Shown here piece by piece: positions 1 through 12,200 of a DNA stretch of 64,000 nt (positions are counted from its first letter, which is position 1; the number at the start of each line of letters is the position of its first letter). The notes beneath the pieces are model-generated. The model did no database searches and was not told where the DNA came from. It saw only the letters and a list, made by a program, of their open reading frames with translations. Made by a program: the position numbers and the translations under genes. The stretch comes from Limnomonas spitsbergensis (Eukaryota; Chlorophyta; Chlorophyceae; Chlamydomonadales): the NCBI GenBank assembly GCA_037349105.1, contig JAYJMM010000103.1, forward strand, positions 2,542,001-2,606,000. The letters run 5' to 3'.

Positions 1-2520
1 CTTGCAGGTGTGAGAGAGGGTAGGGCCACACTTGCAGGTGTGAGAGGGGGTAGGGCCACACTTGCAGGTGTGAGAGAGGGTAGGGCCACACTTGCAGGTG
101 TGAGAGAGAATAGGGCCACACTTGCATGTGTTAGAGGGGGTAGGGCCACACTTGCAGGTGTGAGAGGGGGTAGGGCCACACTTGCAGGTGTTAGAGAGGG
201 TATGGGCCACACTTGCAGGTGTGAGAGAGGGTAGGGCCACACTTGCAGTGTGAGAGGGGGTAGGGCCACACTTGCAGGTGTGAGAGGGGGTAGGGCCACA
301 CTTGCAGGTGTTAGAGAGGGTAGGGCCACACTTGCAGGTGTGAGAGAGGGTAGGGCCACACTTGCAGGTGTGAGAGAGGGTAGGGCCACACTTGCAGGTG
401 TTAGAGGGGGTAGGGCCACACTTGCAGGTGTGAGAGGGGTAGGGCCACACTTGCAGGTGTGAGAGAGGAATAGGGCCACACTTGCAGGTGTGAGAGGGGG
501 TAGGGCCACACTTGCAGGTGTGAGAGAGGGTAGGGCCACACTTGCAGGTGTGAGAGAGGGTAGGGCCACACTTGCAGGTGCGAGAGGGGGTAGGGCCACA
601 CTTGCAGGTGTTAGAGAGGGTAGGGCCACACTTGCAGGTGTGAGAGGGGGTAGGGCCACACTTGCAGGTGTGAGAGAGGGTAGGGCCACACTTGCAGGTG
701 TTAGAGAGGGTAGGGCCACACTTGCAGGTGTGAGAGGGGGTAGGGCCACACTTGCAGGTGTTAGAGAGGGTAGGGCCACACTTGCAGGTGTGAGAGAGGG
801 TAGGGCCACACTTGCAGGTGTGAGAGAGGGTAGGGCCACACTTGCAGGTGTTAGAGGGGGTAGGGCCACACTTGCAGGTGTGAGAGAGGGTAGGGCCACA
901 CTTGCAGGTGTTAGAGGGGGTAGGGCCACACTTGCAGGTGTTAGAGAGGGTATGGCCACACTTGCAGGTGCGAGAGGGGGTAGGGCCACACTTGCAGGTG
1001 TTAGAGAGGGTAGGGCCACACTTGCAGGTGTGAGAGAGGGTAGGGCCACACTTGCAGGTGTTAGAGAGGGTAGGGCCACACTTGCAGGTGTTAGAGAGGG
1101 TAGGGCCACACTTGCAGGTGTGAGAGGGGGTAGGGCCACACTTGCAGGTGTTAGAGAGGGGTAGGGCCACACTTGCAGGTGTGAGAGAGGGTAGGGCCAC
1201 ACTTGCAGGTGTTAGAGGGGGTAGGGCCACACTTGCAAGTGTTAGAGAGGGTAGGGCCACACTTGCAGGTGTGAGAGAGGGTAGGGCCACACTTGCAGGT
1301 GTTAGAGAGGGTAGGGCCACACTTGCAGGTGTTAGAGAGGGTAGGGCCACACTTGCAGGTGTGAGAGGGGGTAGGGCCACACTTGCAGGTGTTAGAGAGG
1401 GTAGGGCCACACTTGCAGGTGTGAGAGGGGGTAGGGCCACACTTGCAGGTGTGAGAGAGGGTAGGGCCACACTTGCAGGTGTTAGAGAGGGTAGGGCCAC
1501 ACTTGCAGGTGTGAGAGAGGGTAGGGCCACACTTGCAGGTGTGAGAGGGGGTAAGGCCACACTTGCAGGTGTGAGAGGGGGTAGGGCCACACTTGCAGGT
1601 GTTAGAGAGGGTAGGGCCACACTTGCAGGTGTGAGAGAGGGTAGGGCCACACTTGCAGGTGTGAGAGAGGGTAGGGCCACACTTGCAGGTGTGAGAGGGG
1701 GTAGGGCCACACTTGCAGGTGTTAGAGAGGGTAGGGCCACACTTGCAGGTGTGAGAGAGGGTAGGGCCACACTTGCAGGTGTGAGAGAGGGTAGGGCCAC
1801 ACTTGCATGTGTTAGAGGGGGTAGGGCCACACTTGCAGGTGTGAGAGGGGGTAGGGCCACACTTGCAGGTGTGAGAGAGGGTAGGGCCACACTTGCAGGT
1901 GTGAGAGGGGGTAGGGCCACACTTGCAGGTGTGAGAGAGGGTAGGGCCACACTTGCAGGTGTGAGAGAGAATAGGGCCACACTTGCAGGTGTTAGAGGGG
2001 GTAGGGCCACACTTGCAGGTGTGAGAGGGGGTAGGGCCACACTTGCAGGTGTTAGAGAGGGTAGGGCCACACTTGCAGGTGTGAGAGAGGGTAGGGCCAC
2101 ACTTGCAGGTGTGAGAGGGGGTAGGGCCACACTTGCAGGTGTGAGAGGGGGTAGGGCCACACTTGCAGGTGTTAGAGAGGGTAGGGCCACACTTGCAGGT
2201 GTGAGAGAGGGTAGGGCCACACTTGCAGGTGTGAGAGAGGGTAGGGCCACACTTGCAGGTGTTAGAGGGGGTAGGGCCACACTTGCAGGTGTGAGAGGGG
2301 GTAGGGCCACACTTGCAGGTGTGAGAGAGAATAGGGCCACACTTGCAGGTGTGAGAGGGGGTAGGGCCACACTTGCAGGTGTGAGAGAGGGTAGGGCCAC
2401 ACTTGCAGGTGTGAGAGGGGGTAGGGCCACACTTGCGATGTGAGAGAGAATAGGGCCACACTTGCAGGTGTGAGAGGAGGTAGGGCCACACTTGTAGGTG
2501 TTAGAAAGTGTAGGGCCACA
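1..2520. repeat. 30-bp satellite array, left edge of window
   Basis: About 84 head-to-tail copies of a 30-bp unit (cttgcaggtgtgagagaggg followed by tagggccaca) run from the first base to about 2520. Variation is confined to a few positions (tgag/ttag, gaggg/ggggg, occasional gaata) plus rare 1-bp indels. Because 30 is a multiple of three, both strands stay open for hundreds of codons, but the predicted peptides are only the repeat translated. The unit contains an acceptor-like ttgcag directly followed by a donor-like gtgtgag on the plus strand. The array lies downstream of the last recognised exon of the minus-strand La-related gene and may be inside its next intron. The left end is not seen. 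Confidence 0.97.
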
Positions 2521-3377
2521 TAGGGGCCACAATGCCCGTCTTCAAAAAATGCGCAGGTACAGATTATTTGCTGCACATGCGGCACTCCTGCCAACAAATC
2601 TACATGCTGTTCAGGCCATTCCCTCCCCTAACCCCCCAGCCTCTTGCGGACTAGTCCTAAATTACATAGATATTCCTCCTACTTGTCCCCGAGACCAACC
2701 TCCTCCACCAGCCTTCCATCTCAGACAGGTCCACTTCCTCCTCACCTCCCCCCCCCCCCCCCCCCCATCCAAGCCTCTCTTATCGTGGCTCTCATCGATC
2801 TCAACCAGCTCCTCCTCCCCCCAGCCCCACAGACCCTACCCCCATCAAAGCCCCTGACGCCTTGGTCTTCATCCATTTCAAACAGATCCTCCTCCCCCTT
2901 TCCTCTCGTACCCTCACCCCTCACTTACCATCCTCTTTCAGTCCCTCCCTCTCCCCCCAGCCTCTCATGTCTTACTTCTTATGACCTCATCAGTCACACT
3001 CCCCCCCCCTCGTTTCAGCCTCTCACGTCTTACTTTCTGTGACCTCATCACCCGCACTCCCCCCCCCCCATGTAAACCTCTCACGTCTTATTTCTTGTGA
3101 CCTCATCCCCCCCACCCCCCCTCCTTGTTTCAGCCTCTCACGTCTTGGTCTTCATCCATCTGAAACAGATCCTCCTCCTCCTCCTCCTCCTCCCCTCACG
3201 TCCCCTCACTTCCCACCCTCCCTCTCACGTCTTCCTTCTTCCGACCTCATCACCCGCACTCCCCTCCCCTTTTCAGCCTGTCACGCCTTGGTCTTCATCC
3301 ATCTGAAACAGATCCTTGTCAACATCCCTTCACATTCCTTCCTCCCACAGTCCCTCCCTTTCCCCCCAGCCTCTCAC
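2521..3377 (-). repeat. Degenerate copies of a LARP exon 3' end
   Basis: C-rich DNA immediately downstream (minus sense) of the last recognised LARP exon. It holds three decayed copies of that exon's 3' end, at about 2862-2894, 3144-3176 and 3284-3316. Each still reads an acidic DLFEMDEDQ-like peptide on the minus strand, as in the true exon end at 3378-3412. Two copies (3144 and 3284) keep a GTGA directly after the codons; the 2862 copy has lost it. No stop codon, 3' UTR or convincing further exon of the gene was found here. Confidence 0.75.
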
Positions 3378-6300
3378 CTCTTGGTCTTCATCCATCTCAA
3401 ACAGGTCCTCCTCCTCGTCCCCGAGGGCCGCCTTGGAGGCGCTTTTGCCCATGGCGCCCAGAGCGCAGTCCGGCATCGGGAGAGATGAGGGGGACGGACC
3501 CGCGGCAGCAGCAACTGGCCCGGACATGAGCGTCCCGCCCACGCCCAAGCCCACGCTGCTGGCGCCACCAACGCTACCCGGAGGTTTAGGTTCTGTAAGA
3601 TCCCCCGGCGGTTTCGGAGGCACAGGCTGGTGGGCTAGGTCCCTCTGTGAGGGGGGGGGAGGGGGGGGGAGGTTGTGGTTTAAGGGTTTGAACAAGGCTT
3701 GGGGCCCAGTGGTGGCTGCCGGGCACCTCACCATAGCTGGTCCAGTGCTGTGCGCTAAAATCAAGAGAATGTACAGGTCGTCAGTTGCATCAGGGCGCTA
3801 GATCCCTCCGTGCGTGTCAGGGGGTGAGGTTGTGTGTCAAGGACTTAAAGGCGGGTGGGCCCGATCCCTATGTGTGGGGTGCGCGGCCTGGCAACGGCTT
3901 TTGGGAAGCGACTTCACATTTTAAGAGGTCGAGGACAGACACTTGACCATCAATCAACCCTTCGCAAACCAGTACCTGCTGGGGCGGCAGGATCCAGGTC
4001 TCCCAGGTCTCCTTGGCCCGCACGTACGCACAGTCCGGCGCAACCTCCACCAGCGTCGAATCCCGCAGAGACTCAACGATCAGCATCATGTTGGGGGTCA
4101 ACATGCGGACGCGGTTGAAGTTGGCGATGATAGCCAGGGGGATCCAGCCCTGCTCGTCCATCTGCGTTTAGAGACAGGCAGGGAGGCTACTGAAGTGACT
4201 GATGGATTGGGTGATTCAGTGGGTGATGAAAAGATTTAGTGCAAGATAGCTCTGAGGGGGGCTGCAGTTGGAGGTGGCGATGATGGCCATGGGGATCCAG
4301 CCCTGCTCGTCCATCTGCCCTCAGGAAGGAGATGAAAACACATTTTAGTGGGAAACACATGGGTTGGGTAATTGAGTGAGCGAGAGATTGAGGGATAGGG
4401 ATGCTGCAAGGGAGAGATGAATGGATTAACAGGTGGACTGGGTAATGAATTGAGTGAGTGCTGAAGAGGATTGCGGACAATATGCCTGGCCATGATGGCC
4501 AGGGGGGAGCCAGCCCTGCACGTCAATCTATGTTCGGAGACAGGTACGGGGAGGCGACTAAAGGGTTGAGTGGGAGACTGATGGATTGGGTGAGAAAGTG
4601 GGTGACGAAAGGGTTTCGTGTTGTGGCTGCATCCTCCCAGATCTGGATGGCTTCGGCAAACGGAAACTTGGCCTCAGTAAACATGCTGCTCAGGAACAGC
4701 CGCCACCATCAGTCAAGTGAGATTTGATCAGCCAGCTCCACTGGTAAAAAGCTCATAGCCATTTTTCAGTTAGGCTTTTTTTTGACTCTTAATAATTAAT
4801 TATTGAGGGTCTCATTTATGGCCTCCCAAAATAACTGGCTCGGCTGTCCCCACCCAACGCCCTGCTGCTGCTGCCCCCACTCCGGCCCAACCTCTTTGCC
4901 CCCCGCCCCACTGTCCCCGCCCAACGCCCTGCTGCTGCTGCCCCCACTCCGGCCCAACCTCTTTGCCCCCCGCCCCACTGTCCCCACCCAACGCCCTGCT
5001 GCTGCTGCCCCCACTCCGGCCCAACCTCTTTGCCCCCCGCCCCACTGTCCCCACCCAACGCCCTGCTGCTGCTGCCCCCACTCCGGCCCAACCTCTTTGC
5101 CCCCCGCCCCACTGTCCCCGCCCAACGCCCTGCTGCTGCTGCCCCCACTCCGGCCCAACCTCTTTGCCCCCCGCCCCACTGTCCCCGCCCAACTCCCTGC
5201 TGCTGCTGCCCCCACTCCGGCCCAACCTCTTTGCCCCCCGCCCCACTGTCCCCACCCCTGGCTCCACAGTTTCCGCCACTTACCCCGCAGGTTCCACCCC
5301 CTTGCCTTGCAGTCCCTGCCCACTGTCTCCTCCCCACCCCCCACTCCCCTGTCCCTGGCCCTGTCTCCTCCCCACCCCCCACCCCACTGTCCCCACCCGC
5401 CCTGCTGCCCACTACCCCGCTGCCCCTACCCCGCTGCACAAACTCACCTTTGACCGGATTAAGATGTCCTTGCACAAGTTGTCCACGCTAAAGTAGTAGT
5501 CCACCTGCTTTCTAACAGACTCCATAATCTGGTCCTTGCACTTGTTGTCAACGCTCCCTGCCGCCCCTGAACCACTTCCTGTCCCCTGCCCTCGCCCCGC
5601 TGCACAAACTCACCTTTGACCGGATAAAGATGTCCTTGCACAGGTTGTCCACGCTAAAGTAGTAGTCCACCTGTTTCCTAACAGACTCCATAATCTGGTC
5701 CTTGGCGGACGCCACAGACCCCGCGACGCCTGATGCAGCTGCTGGGAAGCCGTACGCCGTGGGTGGGTAGAACACGTTGTACGCATTCGCATTGTAGTAC
5801 ATTGCCGCGGAGTTGGCCGAGGAGCCTGCACACAACCACACAAAAAGGACGTTCGGAAGTTTGAAAGGACTGGGCAAATGTGGAAGCTTCGATGGGGCTT
5901 CTTTTAGCGTCACGTGGTAGTAGAATTTAAATCCCCGAAGGATCCCTGCGACTGATTCAGCCTGAACGTGGGCCGCGTTAGAGGGGCGTCTTTCTGTCGT
6001 CATCCGTCTGCTGCACACTGGGCGATGTTGGAGGGGCGTCTGTCTGTCGCGATCCGTCCGCTGCACACTGGGCTCTCCGCATGAGCCGAGTGCAGGTGGA
6101 CCCCCTGATCCTGTCCTCTCCTCACTGGCGGCGAACAGCTAGCACGGCCAGGGGCCATGCCAGTGGGTGCCTTTGCAGCCAGGGCACATGGCTCACACTA
6201 AGGCCTTTTTTCCGCCGAGACGGGCACACATTTCGAGGAACAATTTCTGGGAATACATGATTTTGGAACCAGGACTTTTCCTAGGCTGCGCGGCGGATAG

Positions 6301-8833
6301 GGCTCCCTTCAAATTCCATAGCTGCCTGCAGTTTGAACCCGCCCCTCCCAAACTATCTCCGAAACCGACCAACCTGCGCCCCGCCCATCGGCAGAAATGA
6401 ACGGCGTCATCATTGGGCCCGGGCCGGGCGGTGCTGGCCCGCGCCCGTTACCGTACGCAGCCCCGCCGCCGTTCACGCCTCGCCCGCCGGGGCCACGCCC
6501 ACCCCGCCCACCGCGGCTGCGGCCGCCCTCATCCGGAGCACCCCCGCCGCCGCCACTGCTTGAGGGCAGCGGGCCGCCGTCTTTCCGGCTCCAATGCCCC
6601 TCCGGATTGTCAGAATACCGGCCGGCGCGATGTGGGTTCGCCGACGACGCGCTGCCACGCATCGCAGGGCCACCACCTCCCCCTCCCCCTCCTCCTCCGC
6701 GGCCACTGCTGAACCCGGGGCCCCGGCCGTTGCTGCCGCCACCCCTGCCGTCTTGCCGTCCAGAGCTGCCCTCCTTGCCGCCTCCTAAATTTTCGCCCAG
6801 AGCAGAGACGGGGAGCTTCGTGCCCTTGGACTTTTTCGCAGCTGCGGCACCATCGTTTGGCGATAAATCCTGAGGGCAGCGAAGGGGTAGAATGAATATT
6901 TCTGGTTAAGCATTGATTAGAAAGAGGGTTGAATCTGGATTTCAAGCCCCAAATCTTCTGCTCTTTTAGTATGAGACTGACCTCGCAAACCTTGGAACAT
7001 GAGAAGCAAGCAAAACAGCCGGGGTGCTCTGCTGACATGGACGTACAACTGCTTATCCTGTCCCATCCCTTGCATGCTACTTTAAACTCTATTGGATTCC
7101 ATCTAAGCGTCGCCTGCCAGCTCCAGAGCCAGAGCAGATCTCACGTGCCTGCTTCTTTCCTACACCATCGGTCCAACTGCCGACCCCCGACTATTTTGAA
7201 TTTGATGCAAGCTGCTTGCCATCAGTAATGCTGATGTCAAGCAGCTTGCATCACAATGAGCTTCTAGATTCCACATGCACTTGTTCCCCCGGTCAGTGCA
7301 GCCAGGACCAAGCCGGAGGGGCGACTGCATGGCAGTCAGACAAACATCAAAAATCGCCTCTTACCCGCATTCCAGGCGGAGATGCACCATCGACCCGCTC
7401 CGATTTCTTCTTCGGCGCCTTGGCGTCGACTAGAGTAGGCCAGTCTGGTTGCAGGGGCGCTGTTGCCTCGGCCGCTGTCACGGGCTGCGTAGCGGGGAGA
7501 CGAACACGAGCAACTCAGCGAGTCCTTAGGGCTTCAACTTCATATCGTTGACCAGTGCTGGCCATGATATTTATGACGGCCCGTACCGGTAGGGTAATGC
7601 AGGTGAGAGAGCGTTCCCGACTCGCTCCACGAGCACGAGCAGGCAAATCGATTTCCTGATAGCACACATGCCTCCCTCTCGACAAGAAAACTGAGCACCG
7701 GAAGCGAAACCCGCGATGCTGATTCCATTCTAGGATTATGCTCCACCCATCCTCCCCTCTAGTAGCCCACATAACTCGCCTTCTTCCATGCGGGCTTCGC
7801 TGCTTTGACCACCGCCTGCGAATCACAGCGTAGTAGGTATCTGTGAGCAAGAGCGTGTAATTGCAGTTGACCGCGGTCGGCCCGCTTTCGCGACCTCGCC
7901 CAGCCCAGCCCATCCCCGTCATACAGTATCAAATCGCATGGGTCAAACGGTGCGCCATTGCGCATGCGTGCGTGCAGAGGGCGTAGCAATTCAACAAATG
8001 CGCAAAATGAACCATCGTTGAAATGGTTGCACTCACATGGGACAAACAGGATCGGCCCGTGCTCACCTCGGCATGTGGCTGCTCATGTCTAGCATCGGCT
8101 CCCGAGGGCTGGGGCTCGGCCACAGAGACGTTGGATCCAGATTCGGTGACTGGCACAATACTTGTCGTGCTAGGAGTAGTGGCGATGGCAGCAGGCGCTG
8201 CAGCAGCGGCGATACTGCCGCTAGGGGTAGGATGTGTCATGGGGGTGACGTGTGACGAGGCATCCACACCCGAGATGGCGAGTCGCTTGGTTGCACCGCT
8301 GGCAGGCGGAGCGGCTGCTGCGGCGCTGCCTACTGTCACATGTTTGATGGGATTAGCAGCAGCAGCAGCGATTGGGTCGGTGCTGCTGCTACCGGGGATG
8401 GCCTTGCCATCGCCGCCCTTGAGGAGCGCGGACCAGCCGGATAGCTTCTTTGCGGGGGCCGGCTGAGGGGGCGCAACAGCAACAGGCTCCTGTTCGACAA
8501 GCACCGGTGACATGCGTGACTGATTCAGAAAGCCGATTATGGTCGGGATGCGACCTAGCGTGGTGCATGTACTAGGGGTGTTTTGTTTTCACAGCCAGTG
8601 AGGCCGACCCCCCCTGACAGCATGCCCCTCCATGGTCGGGTGTAAACGCAGACACCCATTGACATCGCAGGTGGCTTGGTGATGTTTACCTTTGGCGTTT
8701 CAGTGTTCGCTGGCGCTGCAACTGTGACACGTTGTGACGGCTGGGAACGTTCAGCTATCGTCGCCTCCTTGGCCTCGACATGGCGCCTGGATTCTGGGGC
8801 AGCAGCCTGTTGGGATGCCTCCGCCTGCTCCAT
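3378..8833 (-). CDS. La-related protein (LARP1-type), 3' end not found
   Basis: Predicted RNA-binding protein. LARP1-type proteins bind mRNAs through a La motif and regulate translation and stability of cap-proximal or TOP-like mRNAs in the cytoplasm (family knowledge). Exons on the minus strand: 8833-8690, 8519-8067, 7484-7365, 6869-6374, 5825-5614, 4161-3976, 3644-3378; phases 0,0,0,1,0,0,0. The first in-frame ATG (8833) follows an in-frame TAG, so I take it as the start. The N-terminal half is Ala/Pro/Gly-rich with WSALLK, WPTLVDA and RGG-like tracts. Exons 5 and 6 together encode a clear La motif: QVDYYFSVDNLCKDIF, then MDEQGWIPLAIIANFNRV and DSTLVEV. The last seen exon ends in an acidic EEEDLFEMDEDQE segment. 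About 626 codons are assembled. No stop and no DM15 repeat domain are visible, so the C-terminus lies left of 3378 or outside the window; LARP1 versus another LARP class is therefore not settled. The donor of exon 4 (gttggt) is weak but is the one that keeps phase. Confidence 0.85.
4273..4536 (-). repeat. Two partial copies of the LARP exon 6 start
   Basis: Upstream of exon 6 (starts 4161) the 5' edge of that exon recurs at about 4314-4273 (reads MDEQGWIPMAIIAT, preceded by a usable AG) and, more decayed, at about 4536-4491. Similarity is lost after about 40 nt, so neither copy can complete the La motif. They look like outward tandem duplications of an acceptor plus exon start. Confidence 0.75.
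4837..5275. repeat. 67-bp minisatellite in LARP intron
   Basis: Roughly 6.5 tandem copies of a 67-bp unit (ctgtccccacccaacgccct, then gctgctgctgcccccactcc and a ccccgcccca end). It lies in the intron between La-motif exons 5 and 6 of the LARP gene. In the pre-mRNA it is G-rich. Predicted ORFs on both strands are translations of the repeat. Confidence 0.95.
5425..5545 (-). repeat. Duplicated La-motif exon segment (pseudo-exon)
   Basis: A near-identical copy of the 3' part of LARP exon 5 with its donor and about 20 nt of intron, 166 bp downstream of the original. It reads DQIMESVRKQVDYYFSV, then DNLCKDILIRSK, with one Phe to Leu change, and keeps AAG|gtgagt. The 5' side of the copy (after about 5539) is unrelated to the real exon, and the acceptor there is poor. 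It could be a pseudo-exon or an alternative exon. Confidence 0.85.
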
Positions 8834-9203
8834 GGCTTTTTGTACAGCCACGATCTAAACTCTTAGGCTGCTACGCCTGTAGATTGAGGTGGAGAAGAAG
8901 ATGGGTATCCACAACCCTGGGCGCAGCCCTACAGCCACCCTTGTGTATAAGGCTCGTCTTTGAGGCTTAACCAGGTCAGGGAATCGTCATGTCTTCCTAG
9001 TTTGATCGATAAGACACGTGCTAGCCTGGGAGTGAATGATGCTATGGCCTCGATACGAACAAAATCGCCCCTGGCCTGCGAAGCAGTACAATTGGCTCCG
9101 AAAACGTTTCGACAATTTCGAATTCAGCAACCCAGCAGAGCGACAGCGGTAGCGTTCCAGCTTTGTGTTCTATTCCCTGTTACTTGTAATTTTAGAATCG
9201 GAT
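8834..9203. promoter_or_regulatory. Divergent intergenic region LARP / TMEM231
   Basis: Only 370 bp separate the predicted start codons of the minus-strand LARP gene (8833) and the plus-strand TMEM231 gene (9204). Both 5' UTRs and core promoters must fit here unless upstream non-coding exons exist, so a shared bidirectional promoter is inferred. I did not recognise a TATA box or another defined motif. Confidence 0.45.
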
Positions 9204-12200
9204 ATGGTGGAGGTGTACACAGAGCCGCTGTGCAGGAGACACTTCTCGGGGCTGGTGTCCTGGGCAGTCATCACGCGCATAGCCATCCTCCTCATAGCCA
9301 TCGCCTGCTCACTGGTCATAGCATTCGCAACGGGAGGCTTCTGGGTGAAAATAAAGCCGACGCTGGACCAGCCAACAGTACAGTATTCACAGGATGCTTT
9401 GCTCCTAGTGGAGGTCAGTGTGTTATGTCACCAGGGTTCAGTAGAAAGCTTGAGCATGGTGTCACATTCGACCGACATGTCTGTCCTGAGTGGAGCCTTC
9501 CGGCTGGCAGCCACAGCGGCGCAGTTTGGAAGGTCCCAGCCTGTGCACATTAGCCTACACACACAGTTGCAAAAACACCAGCCGACCAGGGAATGCGCCT
9601 CCTCCTCTGAGGCATGCTATTACAGGCTGCGTGGCTGACAGCGCATGCTTAGAGCATGCGCAGGCACAAGTTCATGCACGTGGCTCGTCTGCCCATGCAT
9701 GGCCGCTCAGGCACAACTCTCTTTGTGGATGCTCGCAGGGGAGCAGTGCCGGACAGGAGATGATTTGGTCCACAAGCAGCACAATCAACGCCCAGTTTTC
9801 GAGTTACTATGTCCCTGCTAGCATACAGGTGAGGTCTGCTGTGCGAACAACAGCGCATTTACACCAGTTCACATGGAAGATGGCGGGAAAAGGGGGAAAA
9901 GGGAGGAAGTGCGACGACTCAATCTGGTCTGTAGCCCTCAAAGCTGATTAGGCCACAGCAGCAGCGGTTCGAGCAGTATCTCTGGTCCTGACTGTGGCTG
10001 CCTCCAGCGGTCGCAGCATGCAAGCGCGTGGCGGGAGGTCCACAAAGCATCTCTGCCTGCCCAGGCGACTTCTAAGAGAAAGCAGAAAACCACCATAATG
10101 TCCGCTGCGGCTGCCAGGGATGGCAGCTTTGGGTTAAGGGTCGTGGTTAAGGGTTGAAGCTCTGAAGAGCGATCTCGTCAGCTGCGGGTGCCAAATACAT
10201 TGAATCCAGGCAGTGTGAGGACTTAAGAGGATGCTGTCAGGTTAAAAATCCTAGAACCTTTAGCAGGTGGCTGCCAGGTTAACCCAAAATCCGAAACCCT
10301 GACCCCAGTCCTAAACCCTCCTGCAGGTTTCTTTCAGATACATGCCCTGATCTTGAATCCTACTGCATATTTCAACCATGTCTATACCCTAATCCTTAAC
10401 ACTCGAGCAGTTAGCTGTCAAGGACCACAAATTTGATGGCAAGCCCGACTCTTACCTTTGTGGCAACGGTGCAAAGGAATGCCATGTCTAATTGTCTATA
10501 CCCTAAACCGAAACCCTCCTGCAGGTTGCTGCTGAGGATCACAACTTTGACGGCAGGCCCGACTCTATCACCTTTGTTGCGACTGTGCAAAGCAATGCTC
10601 CGGTGTATGGGGTCAAGGCGCTAGTACAGTTTACATACAGCTTCTCGGTGAGTGGCATGGGTGGGTGGAGGCACAAGTACAGTTTCGGTATAGCTTCTCG
10701 GTCTTAGGCGTGAGTGGGTGGGAGCGCAGGTACAGCTTCAGTACATCTTCTCAGTCTGAGGCGTAGTGGATGGAGATGCTGGTATAGTTTCAACACAGCT
10801 TCCCGGTAAGAGGCGTGTATGGGTGGAGAACAGGTGCAGTTTCAGTACAGCTTCTTGCTCAGAGGCGTGGGTGGGCGGGGGCGCAGTTCCGGTAAAGCTT
10901 CTCGGTGATAGGCATGGGTGGGTTGAGGCGTTAGTACAGTTTAGTACAGCTCCTCATTGAGTGGGTGGGTGGGGGAACAGGTACAGTATCATTGCAGCTT
11001 CCTGGAAAGAGGTGTGGGTGGAGAAGGGGAAGAGAAGTGTGGACCGACCGGTTGCTTGCCGCGTGTGTCTGCAGGACAGGGGGCTGGGCTAGGGTGTGGA
11101 CGTCCTGAAAAGCAAAGAGTCTGGCCCAGTTGCACATTGCTCGAATAACCGCAGGCCGCTGGCAAGGGCTCAATCTTGAAGGGACATGCTGCATTATATT
11201 TGAATTTGGGGGGGGGAGGCTTAGCGGGAGGTAAGGAGGTCATGTCTATTGCTAGGGAGGCTTTTAGGGTTGACCCTGAAGCCTAAACGCATCAGGGGGA
11301 AAGCCTAGCGGGAGGGAGGGAGGTCATGTCTGTTGCTGGGGAGTGTTTTAGGGTTTACCCTTAACCTAAACGTATCAGGGGGAAAGCCCTAAACCCTAAA
11401 CGTTTCAGGGGGAAAGCCCTAAACTCTAAACATATCAGGGGGAAAGCCCTAAACCCTAAACGTATCAGGGGGAAAGCCCTAAACCCTAACGTAGCAGGGG
11501 GGAAGCCCTAAACCCTAAACGTATCAGGGGGAAAGCCCTAAACCCTAAAAGTATCGGGGGGAAAGCCCTAAACTCTAAACATATCAGGGGGAAAGCCCTA
11601 AACCCTAAACGTATCAGGGGGAAAGCCCTAAACCCTAACGTAGCAGGGGGAAGCCCTAAACCCTAAACGTATCAGGGGGAAAGCCCTAAACCCTAAACGT
11701 AACAGGGGGAAAGCCCTAAACCCTAAACGTATCAGGGGGAAAGCCCTAAACCCTAATGTAGCAGGGGGAAAGCCCTAAACCCTAAACGTATCAGGGGGAA
11801 AGCCCTAAACCCTAAACGTATCAGGGGGAAAGCCCTAAACCCTAACGTATCAGGGGGAAAGCCCTAAACCCTAAACGTATCATGGGGAAAGCCCTAAACC
11901 CTAAACGTATCAGGGGGAAAGCCCTAAACCCTAATGTAGCAGGGGGAAAGCCCTAAACCCTAAACGTATCATGGGGAAAGCCCTAAACCCTAAACGTATC
12001 ATGGGGAAAGCCTAGTGGGAAGGAGGAAAGCCATGCCTGTTGCTGGGGGAGGGAGGCTGTGATGCACGTATGAATGCAGCTGGAGGAAGGGGGCAATGGG
12101 TGCTTGGAGATTTTAGCAACAGCTTGGCTATGATATCCGGCTTCCGATATTTTGATGTGGCTGCAGGGCAGAGCAAGGGCCTCACGCGGACAGGTGGAAA

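Noticed and set aside
1..2520. Possible CRISPR array (regular 30-bp spacing)
   Set aside because: Units are contiguous with no unique spacers, and the surrounding DNA is eukaryotic.
11340..12010. A chromosome end
   Set aside because: The array is inside TMEM231 between exons 3 and 4, which join in phase and match the family.
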